The notes under the pieces were generated by a model that was given only the letters and a program-made list of their open reading frames with translations, made no database searches and was not told the DNA's origin. From an uncultured Synechococcus sp. (GTDB lineage Bacteria; Cyanobacteriota; Cyanobacteriia; PCC-6307; Cyanobiaceae), in the NCBI GenBank assembly GCA_937930135.1, contig CALGVO010000182.1, forward strand, positions 1-60,854: a DNA stretch of 60,854 nt. Reading direction: 5' to 3'. The translations under genes were made by a program, and so were the position numbers. Of the stretch, positions 50,256-58,217 are shown piece by piece; position 1 is the stretch's first letter; each line of letters begins with the position of its first letter.

Positions 50256-51027
50256 GGAGCTCGGGGATCTACTGGTGGTGGTGCCCCTGGGCCTGCTGGC
50301 CGGTGCCCTGGCGGGGTTGCTGGGAATCGGCGGCGGTCTGATCTTCGCTCCGCTGTTGCTCTGGATGGGGCTGACGCCGCATCAGGCTCTGGCCACCAGC
50401 ACCTTCGCGATCGTTCCCACGGCCCTCGGGGGCACGCTTTCCCATGTGCGCCGTCGCCGCCTGCCGCTGCGACCTGGACTCGCCATCGGTCTGGCGGCGT
50501 TTCTGGCGGCCCTGGTGTTCAGCCGGCTCGGCCGCTTTGCGGCGGATTGGCATCTGCTCGGTCTCCAGGCCCTGTTGTATCTGATGCTCGCGCTCACGAT
50601 CCAGGCGGATGCCGCTGCTTCGGAGGAGGTCGACCCTCGCCCGATGCCTTTGGCGCCTCTGGCGGCCGTTGGCGGGGTGGCGGGGCTGGCCGGGGGGCTG
50701 TTGGGTCTGGGCGGCGGCCTGGTGATGGTGCCCCTGATGGTGCGCGGACTGGCGGTACCCATTCATCTGGCGATCCGCTTCAGCACGTTGGCAGTGGCCT
50801 GTTCCTCCAGTGCGGCGTCCCTCCAGTTTTTGGGAGAAGCTCGGGGCGTGCCTGTGCTGGGCTTCGCCCTGGGGGCGGTGGCGGCTCTGGCGGCCCAGTG
50901 GACGGCCTCCCGGCTCGATCGGGTGGGCGGTGCCCGTCTGGCCTGGATGCTCCGAGGGCTCTCCCTGCTGCTGGCGATCGACAGCGGTCGCCGGGCCGTG
51001 ATGCTCGCCCTGCATCAGGGCGCCTGA
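50254..51027 (+). CDS. TauE/SafE-family membrane permease
   Basis: The 257-residue protein has a repeated two-part layout, each half with a GLLGIGGGLIFAPLLLWMG-like motif (about 20 and 150), as in the TauE/SafE (DUF81) family of putative sulfite, sulfonate or organic-anion exporters. About seven to eight membrane helices are visible. The substrate is unknown. ATG 50254 is preferred over TTG 50245. It overlaps the convergent crr6 gene by 13 bp. Confidence 0.88.
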   Translation: MELGDLLVVVPLGLLAGALAGLLGIGGGLIFAPLLLWMGLTPHQALATSTFAIVPTALGGTLSHVRRRRLPLRPGLAIGLAAFLAALVFSRLGRFAADWHLLGLQALLYLMLALTIQADAAASEEVDPRPMPLAPLAAVGGVAGLAGGLLGLGGGLVMVPLMVRGLAVPIHLAIRFSTLAVACSSSAASLQFLGEARGVPVLGFALGAVAALAAQWTASRLDRVGGARLAWMLRGLSLLLAIDSGRRAVMLALHQGA

Positions 51028-51488
51028 TCCAGCAGCTGCCAGAAGCCTGGATCAAGCTCATAGCCGAGGCTCTGGGCCATCAGGGTGAGGTTGCCGCGCT
51101 GGGATGTGCTTTCGGATCTGGCGAGCGTGTCGAGCAGGATCAGGCGGTGGGTGATCCAGAGTTCGAGGGCCTGGGGGTCGAAGCGCAGTCCTTCGCCAGG
51201 GCGGAAGGTGTGGGGCACCAGCATGGCCACATGCTGCGCCAGGGAGCCCCCCTGGCGCTCCAGCAGGAGCGGTAGCCAGGGGCAGCGACCATCGGCGCGC
51301 AGGGCCCAGAGACGCGGTTCCGGGCATTCGCTCAGTTCGCGCGGATCGTCCCCGTCGCGGGGCCAGTCGTAACGCAACTCCAGCACCGGCCCAGCGGCCA
51401 GGCGCTCGCTGAGGGGGGTGTGGAGCCAGTCCTGCAGGGGCGTGAGATCGAGGCGGCGGATGGCGTCCTGCGAGACCAGAACAGACAT
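51015..51488 (-). CDS. CRR6-family NDH-1 assembly factor (DUF1817)
   Basis: Started at ATG 51488 (MSVLVSQDAIRRLDLTPLQD) the protein has 157 residues. It matches the DUF1817/CRR6 family, in which CRR6 of plant chloroplasts helps mature NdhI of the NAD(P)H dehydrogenase-like complex. Visible are DWPRDGDDPRELSECPEPRLW and LRFDPQALELWITHRLILLD. A longer frame upstream is atypical. It is divergent from psaM. Confidence 0.8.
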   Translation of the reverse strand: MSVLVSQDAIRRLDLTPLQDWLHTPLSERLAAGPVLELRYDWPRDGDDPRELSECPEPRLWALRADGRCPWLPLLLERQGGSLAQHVAMLVPHTFRPGEGLRFDPQALELWITHRLILLDTLARSESTSQRGNLTLMAQSLGYELDPGFWQLLDQAP

Positions 51489-51569
51489 GGGCGGTGTGAC
51501 AGGCCTTTGCGAATGATGGCGTCTGCGGTGGAGTTGGGAGAAGAATGGTGTTGTTTTTCTCTCGACGTC

Positions 51570-51674
51570 ATGGCCAGCTCCCTCACCCAAGCTGAAGTGC
51601 TGATCGCTCTGGTGGTGGCGGCCCACGCCGGTGTGCTGGCTGTGCGTCTCTGCGTCAGCCTCTACCGCGCCTGA
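51570..51674 (+). CDS. psaM: Photosystem I subunit XII
   Basis: PsaM is a single-helix subunit of photosystem I that helps form the trimer. The 34-residue protein (MASSLTQAEVLIALVVAAHA, then GVLAVRLCVSLYRA) has the polar start, the hydrophobic helix and the RL...LY ending of the family, and the usual length. The ATG lies at 51570. It is easily missed because of its size. Confidence 0.88.
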   Translation: MASSLTQAEVLIALVVAAHAGVLAVRLCVSLYRA

Positions 51675-51742
51675 TCCCGGGATCGGGCCTCTTGGCAGGT
51701 CCCACAGGCTGCGTTACAAGCGGGCATCCTCGAAACGAACCA

Positions 51743-52129
51743 GTGGCGTCCTCCCTGGCTCAGTCGTCCCGTCAGCGGCGTGAAGGTCGCGAGGCCTCCC
51801 AGCGTCGACCCCACGCCGCCGCATCCCTGGCTTCCGAGCTGCAACTCGAGACGGAGCGCCGAGAATTGCTCTGCAGTGCTCTGGCACTCACCGTCAAGTT
51901 CGGTCTGGTCGGTCTGGGAGTGGTCAGCTTGGTCAAGCTGTCCATGGCCTATCAACAGCGACTGGATCGACATAGCGAACTGGCTGCTGTGGTTGATGTG
52001 GAAACAGGTAAACTTCGCAATCTCCAGCAGCGTTTCGATCGCCTGTTCACCCTCGGTGGTGACCAGCGCTTGATGGATGAGCAGGATCAGTGGATCGAAC
52101 CCAACCGACTGCGGGTGATCTGGCGCTGA
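51743..52129 (+). CDS. Bitopic coiled-coil protein of unknown function
   Basis: Started at GTG 51743 the protein has 128 residues. A basic N-terminus (about 8-24) and a short helical stretch come first. A membrane helix (about 46-68, SALALTVKFGLVGLGVVSLV) and a coiled coil (about 70-103, QQRLDRHSELAAVVDVETGK) follow, ending in an acidic-to-basic tail. I know no function; the layout is like FtsB or FtsL. It lies between psaM and por on the same strand. Confidence 0.68.
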   Translation: MASSLAQSSRQRREGREASQRRPHAAASLASELQLETERRELLCSALALTVKFGLVGLGVVSLVKLSMAYQQRLDRHSELAAVVDVETGKLRNLQQRFDRLFTLGGDQRLMDEQDQWIEPNRLRVIWR

Positions 52130-52220
52130 GTCGCCAAGTGTTGCGGTGTGATCCTTCCAGGGGCTTCGGCCAGGCGAGACACGTTTACTTTGGCCCTCTG
52201 AACGTTCTCGGCCCGCCCTG

Positions 52221-53228
52221 ATGGCTGCTTCTCCTGCTTCTTCAGTTGCCCCCACCGCCACTCCGGGAACGGCGCTGATCACGGGAACCACATCCGGTGT
52301 GGGATTGAATGCCGCCAAGGCCTTGGTCGATCGGGGCTGGCGTGTGGTGACTGCCAACCGCGATCCGGTGCGGGCCGCTCAGGCCGCGGAGTCTCTGGGC
52401 CTTCCCTCCGCTCAGCTTCATCATCTGCGCATCGATCTGGGCGATCTCGACAGTGTGCGAGCCGGCGTTGAAACCCTGATCGGCTCCCTCCCTGGTGAAC
52501 TCGACGCCCTGGTCTGCAACGCCGCCGTCTATAAACCCCGCCTCAAGGAGCCGGAGCGCTCTCCCCAGGGCTACGAAATCTCGATGGCCACGAATCATTT
52601 CGGTCATTTTCTCCTGATTCAGCTGCTGATGCCCACGCTCCAGGCGTCCAGTCACCCGTCACGTCGTGTGGTGATCCTCGGCACGGTCACCGCCAATTCC
52701 AAGGAGCTGGGCGGCAAGATTCCCATCCCCGCGCCGGCCGATCTCGGCGACCTGTCGGGCTTCGAGCAAGGGTTCCAGGCTCCGATCAGCATGGCCAGCG
52801 GCAAGCCCTTCAAGCCTGGCAAGGCCTACAAAGACAGCAAGCTGTGCAACATGATCACCAGTCAGGAGCTGCATCGGCGCCTGCATGAGCCGACCGGAAT
52901 CGTGTTCAGCTCTCTGTATCCAGGCTGCGTGGCCGATACACCCCTGTTTCGCAACACACCAAAAGCGTTTCAGACCATCTTCCCCTGGTTCCAGAAGAAC
53001 ATCACTGGGGGCTATGTGACCCAGGCCCTGGCCGGGGAGCGAGTGGCCCAGGTCGTTGCGGATCCAGACTTTGACACGTCTGGAGTGCATTGGAGCTGGG
53101 GCAACCGGCAGAGGAAGGACGGTCGTCAGTTCAGTCAGGAGTTGTCTGACAAGGCCACAGACCCACGCACGGCGCAACGGGTTTGGGACCTGTCGATGCA
53201 GTTGGTGGGGTTATCGGCCGAGGCCTGA
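52221..53228 (+). CDS. por: Light-dependent protochlorophyllide reductase
   Basis: POR reduces protochlorophyllide to chlorophyllide with NADPH, driven by light. The 335-residue SDR-family protein has GTTSGVGLNAAKALVDRGW as cofactor motif, VCNAAVYKPRL, the catalytic YKDSK (Tyr and Lys), and the POR-specific VFSSLYPGCVADTPLFRN. It faces the chlN-chlB-chlL cluster tail to tail with a 2-bp gap, so light-dependent and dark enzymes are side by side. Confidence 0.97.
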   Translation: MAASPASSVAPTATPGTALITGTTSGVGLNAAKALVDRGWRVVTANRDPVRAAQAAESLGLPSAQLHHLRIDLGDLDSVRAGVETLIGSLPGELDALVCNAAVYKPRLKEPERSPQGYEISMATNHFGHFLLIQLLMPTLQASSHPSRRVVILGTVTANSKELGGKIPIPAPADLGDLSGFEQGFQAPISMASGKPFKPGKAYKDSKLCNMITSQELHRRLHEPTGIVFSSLYPGCVADTPLFRNTPKAFQTIFPWFQKNITGGYVTQALAGERVAQVVADPDFDTSGVHWSWGNRQRKDGRQFSQELSDKATDPRTAQRVWDLSMQLVGLSAEA

Positions 53229-53230
53229 TC

Positions 53231-54121
53231 TCAGTCGAAGCCCAGGAGATCAAAAATCTCTCTGTCCTTGAGTGGCGAGGCCTCGAGGGGCTCGACGCTG
53301 TCGAGCAGGGTCTGGGCCAGACGCAGGTATTCGTTGCGTACCTCTTTGACTCCTGGCTCGTCATCGTCCATTTCAAAAATCGTGCATTTCTTCAGGCGTG
53401 AGCGGCGGATCGCGTCCACATCGCGGAAATGGGCCATCGTGCGCAAGCCCGTGCGGCTGTTGAAGCGATCGATCTGATCGGTGTCGGCCGAGCGGTTGGC
53501 AACCACACCGCCAAGCCGCACCTTGTAATTCTTCGCTTTGGCCTGGATCGCCGCCACGATTCGGTTCATCGCGAAAATGGAATCGAAGTCATTGGCGGTG
53601 ACGATCAGGCAGTAGTTGGCGTGCTGCAGCGGAGCTGCAAAGCCGCCGCACACCACATCACCGAGCACGTCAAAGATCACCACATCGGTGTCGTCGAGCA
53701 GGTGGTGCTCCTTCAGGAGCTTCACCGTCTGACCGGTGACGTAACCGCCGCAGCCTGTGCCGGCAGGGGGGCCACCACTCTCGACGCATTGCACACCGTT
53801 GTAGCCGGGAAAGACGAAATCCTCAGGACGCAGTTCCTCGCTGTGAAAGTCCACCTCTTCGAGGATGTCGATCACGGTGGGCACCATGCGGTGGGTCAGC
53901 GTGAAGGTGCTGTCGTGTTTCGGGTCACAACCGATCTGCAGAACCCGACGGCCCAGCTTCGAAAACGCCGCCGACAGATTGGAGGAGGTGGTCGATTTGC
54001 CGATGCCTCCCTTGCCGTAGACGGCGATCACCAGGGCCCCCTCTTCAATGCGCATGGAGGCGTCCTGGTGCACCTGCACACTGCCTTCACCATCGATCGG
54101 GCGTTTCAGTGTTGAGGTCAT
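53231..54121 (-). CDS. chlL: Light-independent protochlorophyllide reductase, iron protein
   Basis: ChlL is the nitrogenase-like iron protein that feeds electrons to ChlNB in dark chlorophyll synthesis. The 296-residue protein has the P-loop VYGKGGIGKSTTSSNLSAAF, the cluster Cys in GTGCGGYVTGQ and DVVCGGFAAP, and the nitrogenase-type switch sequence. The dimer binds one [4Fe-4S] cluster. It follows chlB by 96 bp in a chlN-chlB-chlL order. Confidence 0.97.
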   Translation of the reverse strand: MTSTLKRPIDGEGSVQVHQDASMRIEEGALVIAVYGKGGIGKSTTSSNLSAAFSKLGRRVLQIGCDPKHDSTFTLTHRMVPTVIDILEEVDFHSEELRPEDFVFPGYNGVQCVESGGPPAGTGCGGYVTGQTVKLLKEHHLLDDTDVVIFDVLGDVVCGGFAAPLQHANYCLIVTANDFDSIFAMNRIVAAIQAKAKNYKVRLGGVVANRSADTDQIDRFNSRTGLRTMAHFRDVDAIRRSRLKKCTIFEMDDDEPGVKEVRNEYLRLAQTLLDSVEPLEASPLKDREIFDLLGFD

Positions 54122-54217
54122 GCTGAATGGGCTCCTGAGTGTTTGGGGAAAGTGATGCTGAGCTGATGTGATTTGTGCTTAGGCGTTCATGCTGACGCTG
54201 AGGGTCAGTGTCCGATG

Positions 54218-55816
54218 TCAGGGGCTGTAGTGGGCCTTGGCGTCATAAAGCGTTTCGCTGTCGATCTGATGTTTCCCCTGCTGCCTGGCGAAACATTCGG
54301 TGTTGCGTTTCACCTTGCCGCGCACGAAGAAGGGAATCTTTTTCAGCTCCGCTTCACCATCGTGCGTCCATTGCAGCTCCACATTGAGATTCGCTGCGGG
54401 GTCTGGCTCTGAGCCTGCAGCGTCAAGATCGCTGCCGGATGGTTTGGCAGTGTCGGCTCTGCCGAGATGGCCCAGATGGCTCGGCTGGTCATCCACAAAC
54501 TCGAAGTCGTGGCGGAACATGCCGATCAGGTGTTCCTCCAGCCCCATCATCAGCGGGTGAACCCAGCTGTCGAAAATCACATTGGCCCCTTCCCAACCCA
54601 TCTGCGGGGCGTAGCGAGCGGGCACATCCTGCACATGCATCGGGGTGCTGATCACGGCGCAGGGGATGCCGAGCCGCTTGGCGCTGTGGCGTTCCATCTG
54701 GGTCCCGAGCACCAGCTCCGGTGCTGCGTCCGCCATGGCGGCCTCCACGCTCAGGTAGTCGTCGGTGATCAGTGCCTCGAGACCCAGTTCTCTTGCGGCC
54801 GCCCGCACCGGCCGAGCCATCTCGCGGCTGTAGGTGCCGAGGCCCACCACCTGGAACCCCAGTTCCCGCTGGGCGATGCGGGCGGCCGCAAGCACATGGC
54901 TCCCGTCTCCGAAAATGAACACCCGCTTCCCGGTGAGATAGGTGGAGTCCACCGAGGCGGAGTACCAGGGCAACCGCGACTGACCCTGGGCTTCCCGTGG
55001 ATCCGGTGCCTCCAGGCCCAGCAGGTTGTGCAGTTCCTTCAGAAAGTCGGTGGTGGCCCCGATGCCGATCGGCACCGTGCGCGTGAAGGGTTGTCCGAAA
55101 TGGCGTTCCAGCCAGTTGCAGCAGGGTTCGGCGATCTCTGGAACCAGGCACACATTGGCGTCGGCCAGCGGGAGGCGCTCCACATCCGTCACCCGGGCAC
55201 CCAGGGGCATCACGGCATTCACATCGATGCCGTGCGCTCCAAGCAGGCGGCGGATCTCGAGAACGTCATCGCGACAGCGAAATCCCAGCAGGGATGGGCC
55301 GATCAGATTCACCCGTGGGCGCCGTTCCTGCCGGCGCCAGGCGCAGGGATCGTGATCGGTGGAGCCAGGGCGCTGGTGTTGGAGCAGGCCGCGCACCAGT
55401 TGGTAGAGCGTTTCAGCGGCCCCCCAGTTTTCCTTTTTGCTGTAAGCCGGCAACTCCAGGCTCACAACCGGTAGCTCCAGCCCCATGCCGGCAGCCAAGG
55501 CACCGGGTTGATCCTGAATCAGCTCGGCCGTGCAGCTCTCGCCCACCAGCAGGGCATCGGGCCGGAAGCGATCCACCGCTTCACGCACATGTCGCTTCAC
55601 CAGCTCCGCCGTGTCGCCGCTGAGATCACGGGCCTGAAACGTGGTGTAGGTGACGGGCGGGCGGCGATCGCGCCGCTCGATCATCGTGAACAGCAGATCG
55701 GCGTAGGTGTCCCCCTGCGGGGCATGCAGCACGAAGTGCACACCCTCCATGGAGGCGGCGATCCGCATCGCGCCCACGTGGGGGGGGCCTTCATAGGTCC
55801 AGAGGGTGAGATCCAT
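54218..55816 (-). CDS. chlB: Light-independent protochlorophyllide reductase subunit B
   Basis: ChlB is one half of the catalytic ChlNB component, similar to nitrogenase MoFe protein. The 532-residue protein has the N-terminal LTLWTYEGPPHVGAMRIAA, VGESCTAELIQDQPGALA, and the C-terminal domain ending RGKVKRNTECFARQQGKHQI that is typical of ChlB. A Ser/Gly/Asp-rich insert lies near 455-480. It is preceded by chlN by 18 bp. Confidence 0.96.
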   Translation of the reverse strand: MDLTLWTYEGPPHVGAMRIAASMEGVHFVLHAPQGDTYADLLFTMIERRDRRPPVTYTTFQARDLSGDTAELVKRHVREAVDRFRPDALLVGESCTAELIQDQPGALAAGMGLELPVVSLELPAYSKKENWGAAETLYQLVRGLLQHQRPGSTDHDPCAWRRQERRPRVNLIGPSLLGFRCRDDVLEIRRLLGAHGIDVNAVMPLGARVTDVERLPLADANVCLVPEIAEPCCNWLERHFGQPFTRTVPIGIGATTDFLKELHNLLGLEAPDPREAQGQSRLPWYSASVDSTYLTGKRVFIFGDGSHVLAAARIAQRELGFQVVGLGTYSREMARPVRAAARELGLEALITDDYLSVEAAMADAAPELVLGTQMERHSAKRLGIPCAVISTPMHVQDVPARYAPQMGWEGANVIFDSWVHPLMMGLEEHLIGMFRHDFEFVDDQPSHLGHLGRADTAKPSGSDLDAAGSEPDPAANLNVELQWTHDGEAELKKIPFFVRGKVKRNTECFARQQGKHQIDSETLYDAKAHYSP

Positions 55817-55834
55817 GCGGTGACGATGTGGGGG

Positions 55835-57073
55835 TCAGGCGAAGGCGAGGGCGCCGTGGCGCACCAGGGGGCGTGAGAACAGTTCGGCCAGGTCTCCGGC
55901 CTGGTCGATGCCATGGATCGGACTGAAGACCAGTTCGATCGACCACTTGGTGGCGATGCCCTCCGCTTCGAGCGGGTTGGCCAGGCCCATGCCGCAGACC
56001 ACCAGATCGGGGTGCGCCTGCCGCACCCGGTCGAGCTGCCGTTCCACGTGCTGCCCCTCCACCACCCGGGTGTCGGCGGGCAGGAGCCTCAGTTCCTCCT
56101 CCATCAGATCGCGGTGGAGGTAAGGCGTGCCCACCTCCACCAACTCCATGCCGCATTCCCGGTGCAGGAAGCGGGCGAGGGGCAGTTCCAGTTGTGAGTC
56201 CGGCAGCAGGACGATTCGCTTGCCCTGCAAACGCTGCCGGTGGGGTTCGAGGGCCTGGCGCGCCCGGGCGCTGAGGGGATCGAGAGTGTCGCGGATGATC
56301 TGCTCGTCGATGCCCCAGGCCCTGGCCGCGGCTTCCATCCACAACCGACTGCCTTCAGCCCCCAGTGGATAGGGCGCCCTGATCCGTTCGGCCCCGCGGG
56401 CCTGCAGCTCGCGGCTGGTGTCGCTCAAATAGGGTTGGCAGAGCAATAGTCGGGTTCCGCGGCCAACGGGAGGACAATCGGTCGACAGGCGTGGCGGGAA
56501 GCTCCGCACCGTTTCGATTCCCATGCGCTGGAACAGGGTGATCAGCCGGTCTTCCACCGCATTGGCCAGGGTCCCCACCAGCAACAACTGGGGCTCATCC
56601 CGAGCGGGCAGCGTCGGCACCAGGGCGGCCAGGGCACCGTCTTCCCCCTGGGTGAAGGTGGTTTCGATGCCGCTGCCGGAGTAATTCACCACCCGCACCC
56701 GGCCGGAGAGGCTTGCATTGAGCCGTTCCGCCGCTCGGGCCAGATCCAGCTTGATCACCTCGCTGGGGCAGGACCCCACCAGGAACAGGGTGCGGATTTC
56801 GGGGCGTCGCTGCAGTAGGTCGCGGGCGACGCGGTCCAGTTCTTCCTGGGCATCGGCGAGGCCAGCGAGATCCCGCTCGCTCAGGATGGCGGTGCCGAAG
56901 CGCGGCTCCGCGAAGATCATCACGCCGGCGGCGCTCTGAATCAGGTGAGCACAGGTGCGTGACCCCACCACCAGAAAAAAGGCATCCGGCATGCGCCGAT
57001 GCAGCCAGACGATCGAGGTGAGGCCGCAGAACACCTCTCTTGGGCCCGATTCCTTCAGCAGGTTGGTGAGCAT
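55835..57073 (-). CDS. chlN: Light-independent protochlorophyllide reductase subunit N
   Basis: ChlN pairs with ChlB and helps ligate the [4Fe-4S] cluster that takes electrons from ChlL. The 412-residue protein shows VFCGLTSIVWLHRRMPDAFFLVVGSRTCAHLIQSAAGVMIF-type opening (Cys near 16 and 42), LFLVGSCPSEVIKLDL with the third Cys, and the nitrogenase-like second half. It is the first gene of the chlN-chlB-chlL transcript. Confidence 0.96.
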   Translation of the reverse strand: MLTNLLKESGPREVFCGLTSIVWLHRRMPDAFFLVVGSRTCAHLIQSAAGVMIFAEPRFGTAILSERDLAGLADAQEELDRVARDLLQRRPEIRTLFLVGSCPSEVIKLDLARAAERLNASLSGRVRVVNYSGSGIETTFTQGEDGALAALVPTLPARDEPQLLLVGTLANAVEDRLITLFQRMGIETVRSFPPRLSTDCPPVGRGTRLLLCQPYLSDTSRELQARGAERIRAPYPLGAEGSRLWMEAAARAWGIDEQIIRDTLDPLSARARQALEPHRQRLQGKRIVLLPDSQLELPLARFLHRECGMELVEVGTPYLHRDLMEEELRLLPADTRVVEGQHVERQLDRVRQAHPDLVVCGMGLANPLEAEGIATKWSIELVFSPIHGIDQAGDLAELFSRPLVRHGALAFA

Positions 57074-57209
57074 CCAGCCCCGGGGTCGATGGCTTCAGGG
57101 TGGCGCCGGAATCGGCTGAGGCGCCGGCACTCAGGAACTCTTCGGGATCAGGCGGTCTGGGCGGAGGAACCTGCGTCTACATTTCTGCCGCAATCGTTCT
57201 GCCTCTCCC

Positions 57210-57731
57210 ATGTCTCCTTTGCGCGTCCTGCCTGCGGTTCTTGCCCTGACCGTGGTTCTGGCGGCTTGTCAATCGCCAGAGACAAAGGCGGTCAAGGATG
57301 AAGTGAAGGTGGCCCAGGGTGTGGAAGCGGTTTGTGCCGCTCGCGTCGATGTGGATGCCGCCCTTGAAACGGTCAACGGCCTGACGCCCCAATCCACGAT
57401 CGGCGATGCCGAGAAGGCTGGCGAGCAGCTGAAGACGGCCCTGGCCAAGCTTGAGGGCGCCGAAGAGCAGCTCAACAAGGCTGAAGTGAAGGAATACCGC
57501 GATCAGGTGGCCATCTTCCGCGAGGAAGTGGAAACGGTGAGCAAAGACAAGTCGCTCACCCTCGAGCAGGCGGCTGAGAAGCTCAAGGGCAAGGCCGCCC
57601 CTGTCGTGGCTGCCCAGGAGCAGCTGGCTGCCACCACCGTGTGCGTGGAAATCGACGAGACCGCGGCACCGAAGAAAGACGGGGCCAAGACCGACGAGAA
57701 AGCCAAGGAGGGTGACAAAGGTCAGTCCTGA
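57210..57731 (+). CDS. Small alpha-helical lipoprotein of unknown function
   Basis: The 173-residue protein has a lipoprotein signal (PAVLALTVVLAACQS, Cys20) and a mature part that is nearly all helical and charged (AGEQLKTALAKLEGAEEQLN, YRDQVAIFREEVETVSKDK), ending in a Lys/Asp/Glu-rich tail. It resembles a periplasmic coiled-coil spacer. I do not recognise a family. Confidence 0.7.
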   Translation: MSPLRVLPAVLALTVVLAACQSPETKAVKDEVKVAQGVEAVCAARVDVDAALETVNGLTPQSTIGDAEKAGEQLKTALAKLEGAEEQLNKAEVKEYRDQVAIFREEVETVSKDKSLTLEQAAEKLKGKAAPVVAAQEQLAATTVCVEIDETAAPKKDGAKTDEKAKEGDKGQS

Positions 57732-57733
57732 TC

Positions 57734-57749
57734 CTTCAGCGCTCTGAAG
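57734..57749. terminator. Small hairpin between convergent genes
   Basis: CTTCAG (57734-57739) and CTGAAG (57744-57749) form a 6-bp stem with a four-base loop in the 20-bp gap between two convergent genes. No T-tract follows, so it is only a possible termination or processing signal. Confidence 0.3.
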
Positions 57750-57751
57750 TC

Positions 57752-58120
57752 TCAGAGGCGGCGGCGGAAGCGGTCATCGCTGAAGCCGCCCGAGGAGCGC
57801 GAGTCAGCGTCGAGGCGTGTCAGCCGCCACACGTTGCGGCTGACACGTCGGGCCCGAAGTCCGCCCCGTTCGACCACATCCGCTCCTGGTCGGGCACCCA
57901 GTAAATGGGTGACCTCGGTTGTGGACAGTGGGGCGCCGGTGTCGATCGCAAGGGCCGTCAGCTCCAGACGCCGCCGCAGCTGGCGCAGCCCATCGGTCTC
58001 TTGCAGGGGGCTGGCGTTCAGCCAGGGAAGTGGATCCTGGCTCTGATCGGCGAGCCGTTGCATCAGCGAGTAGCTCACCAGGCCGAGAGCCTGTTCCGCA
58101 TTGAGCTCAGGAGCTGCCAT
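57752..58120 (-). CDS. Small soluble protein of unknown function beside csoS1D
   Basis: Started at ATG 58120 (MAAPELNAEQALGLVSYSLM) the protein has 122 residues. The first half is helical; the second half looks like a winged-helix-type stretch (ALAIDTGAPLSTTEVTHLLGARPGADV, then RRVSRNVWRL) with a basic, Ser/Arg-rich end. A DNA-binding role is possible by this resemblance only. A longer form from ATG 58219 would overlap the start of csoS1D. Confidence 0.62.
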   Translation of the reverse strand: MAAPELNAEQALGLVSYSLMQRLADQSQDPLPWLNASPLQETDGLRQLRRRLELTALAIDTGAPLSTTEVTHLLGARPGADVVERGGLRARRVSRNVWRLTRLDADSRSSGGFSDDRFRRRL

Positions 58121-58217
58121 CGATTCAAGCGCAGATGGCCGGACGGTATCGGTTGCCAGCCGCTGCGCAAGATTGCCACCGGCCCCTTGTCGTTGAGCTT
58201 CCGGTAAGATCCGCGCC

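Noticed and set aside
57074..57209. Repeated GGCGCCGG motifs between chlN and the lipoprotein gene
   Set aside because: The 8-mer is self-complementary and common in GC-rich sequence; two copies are not informative.
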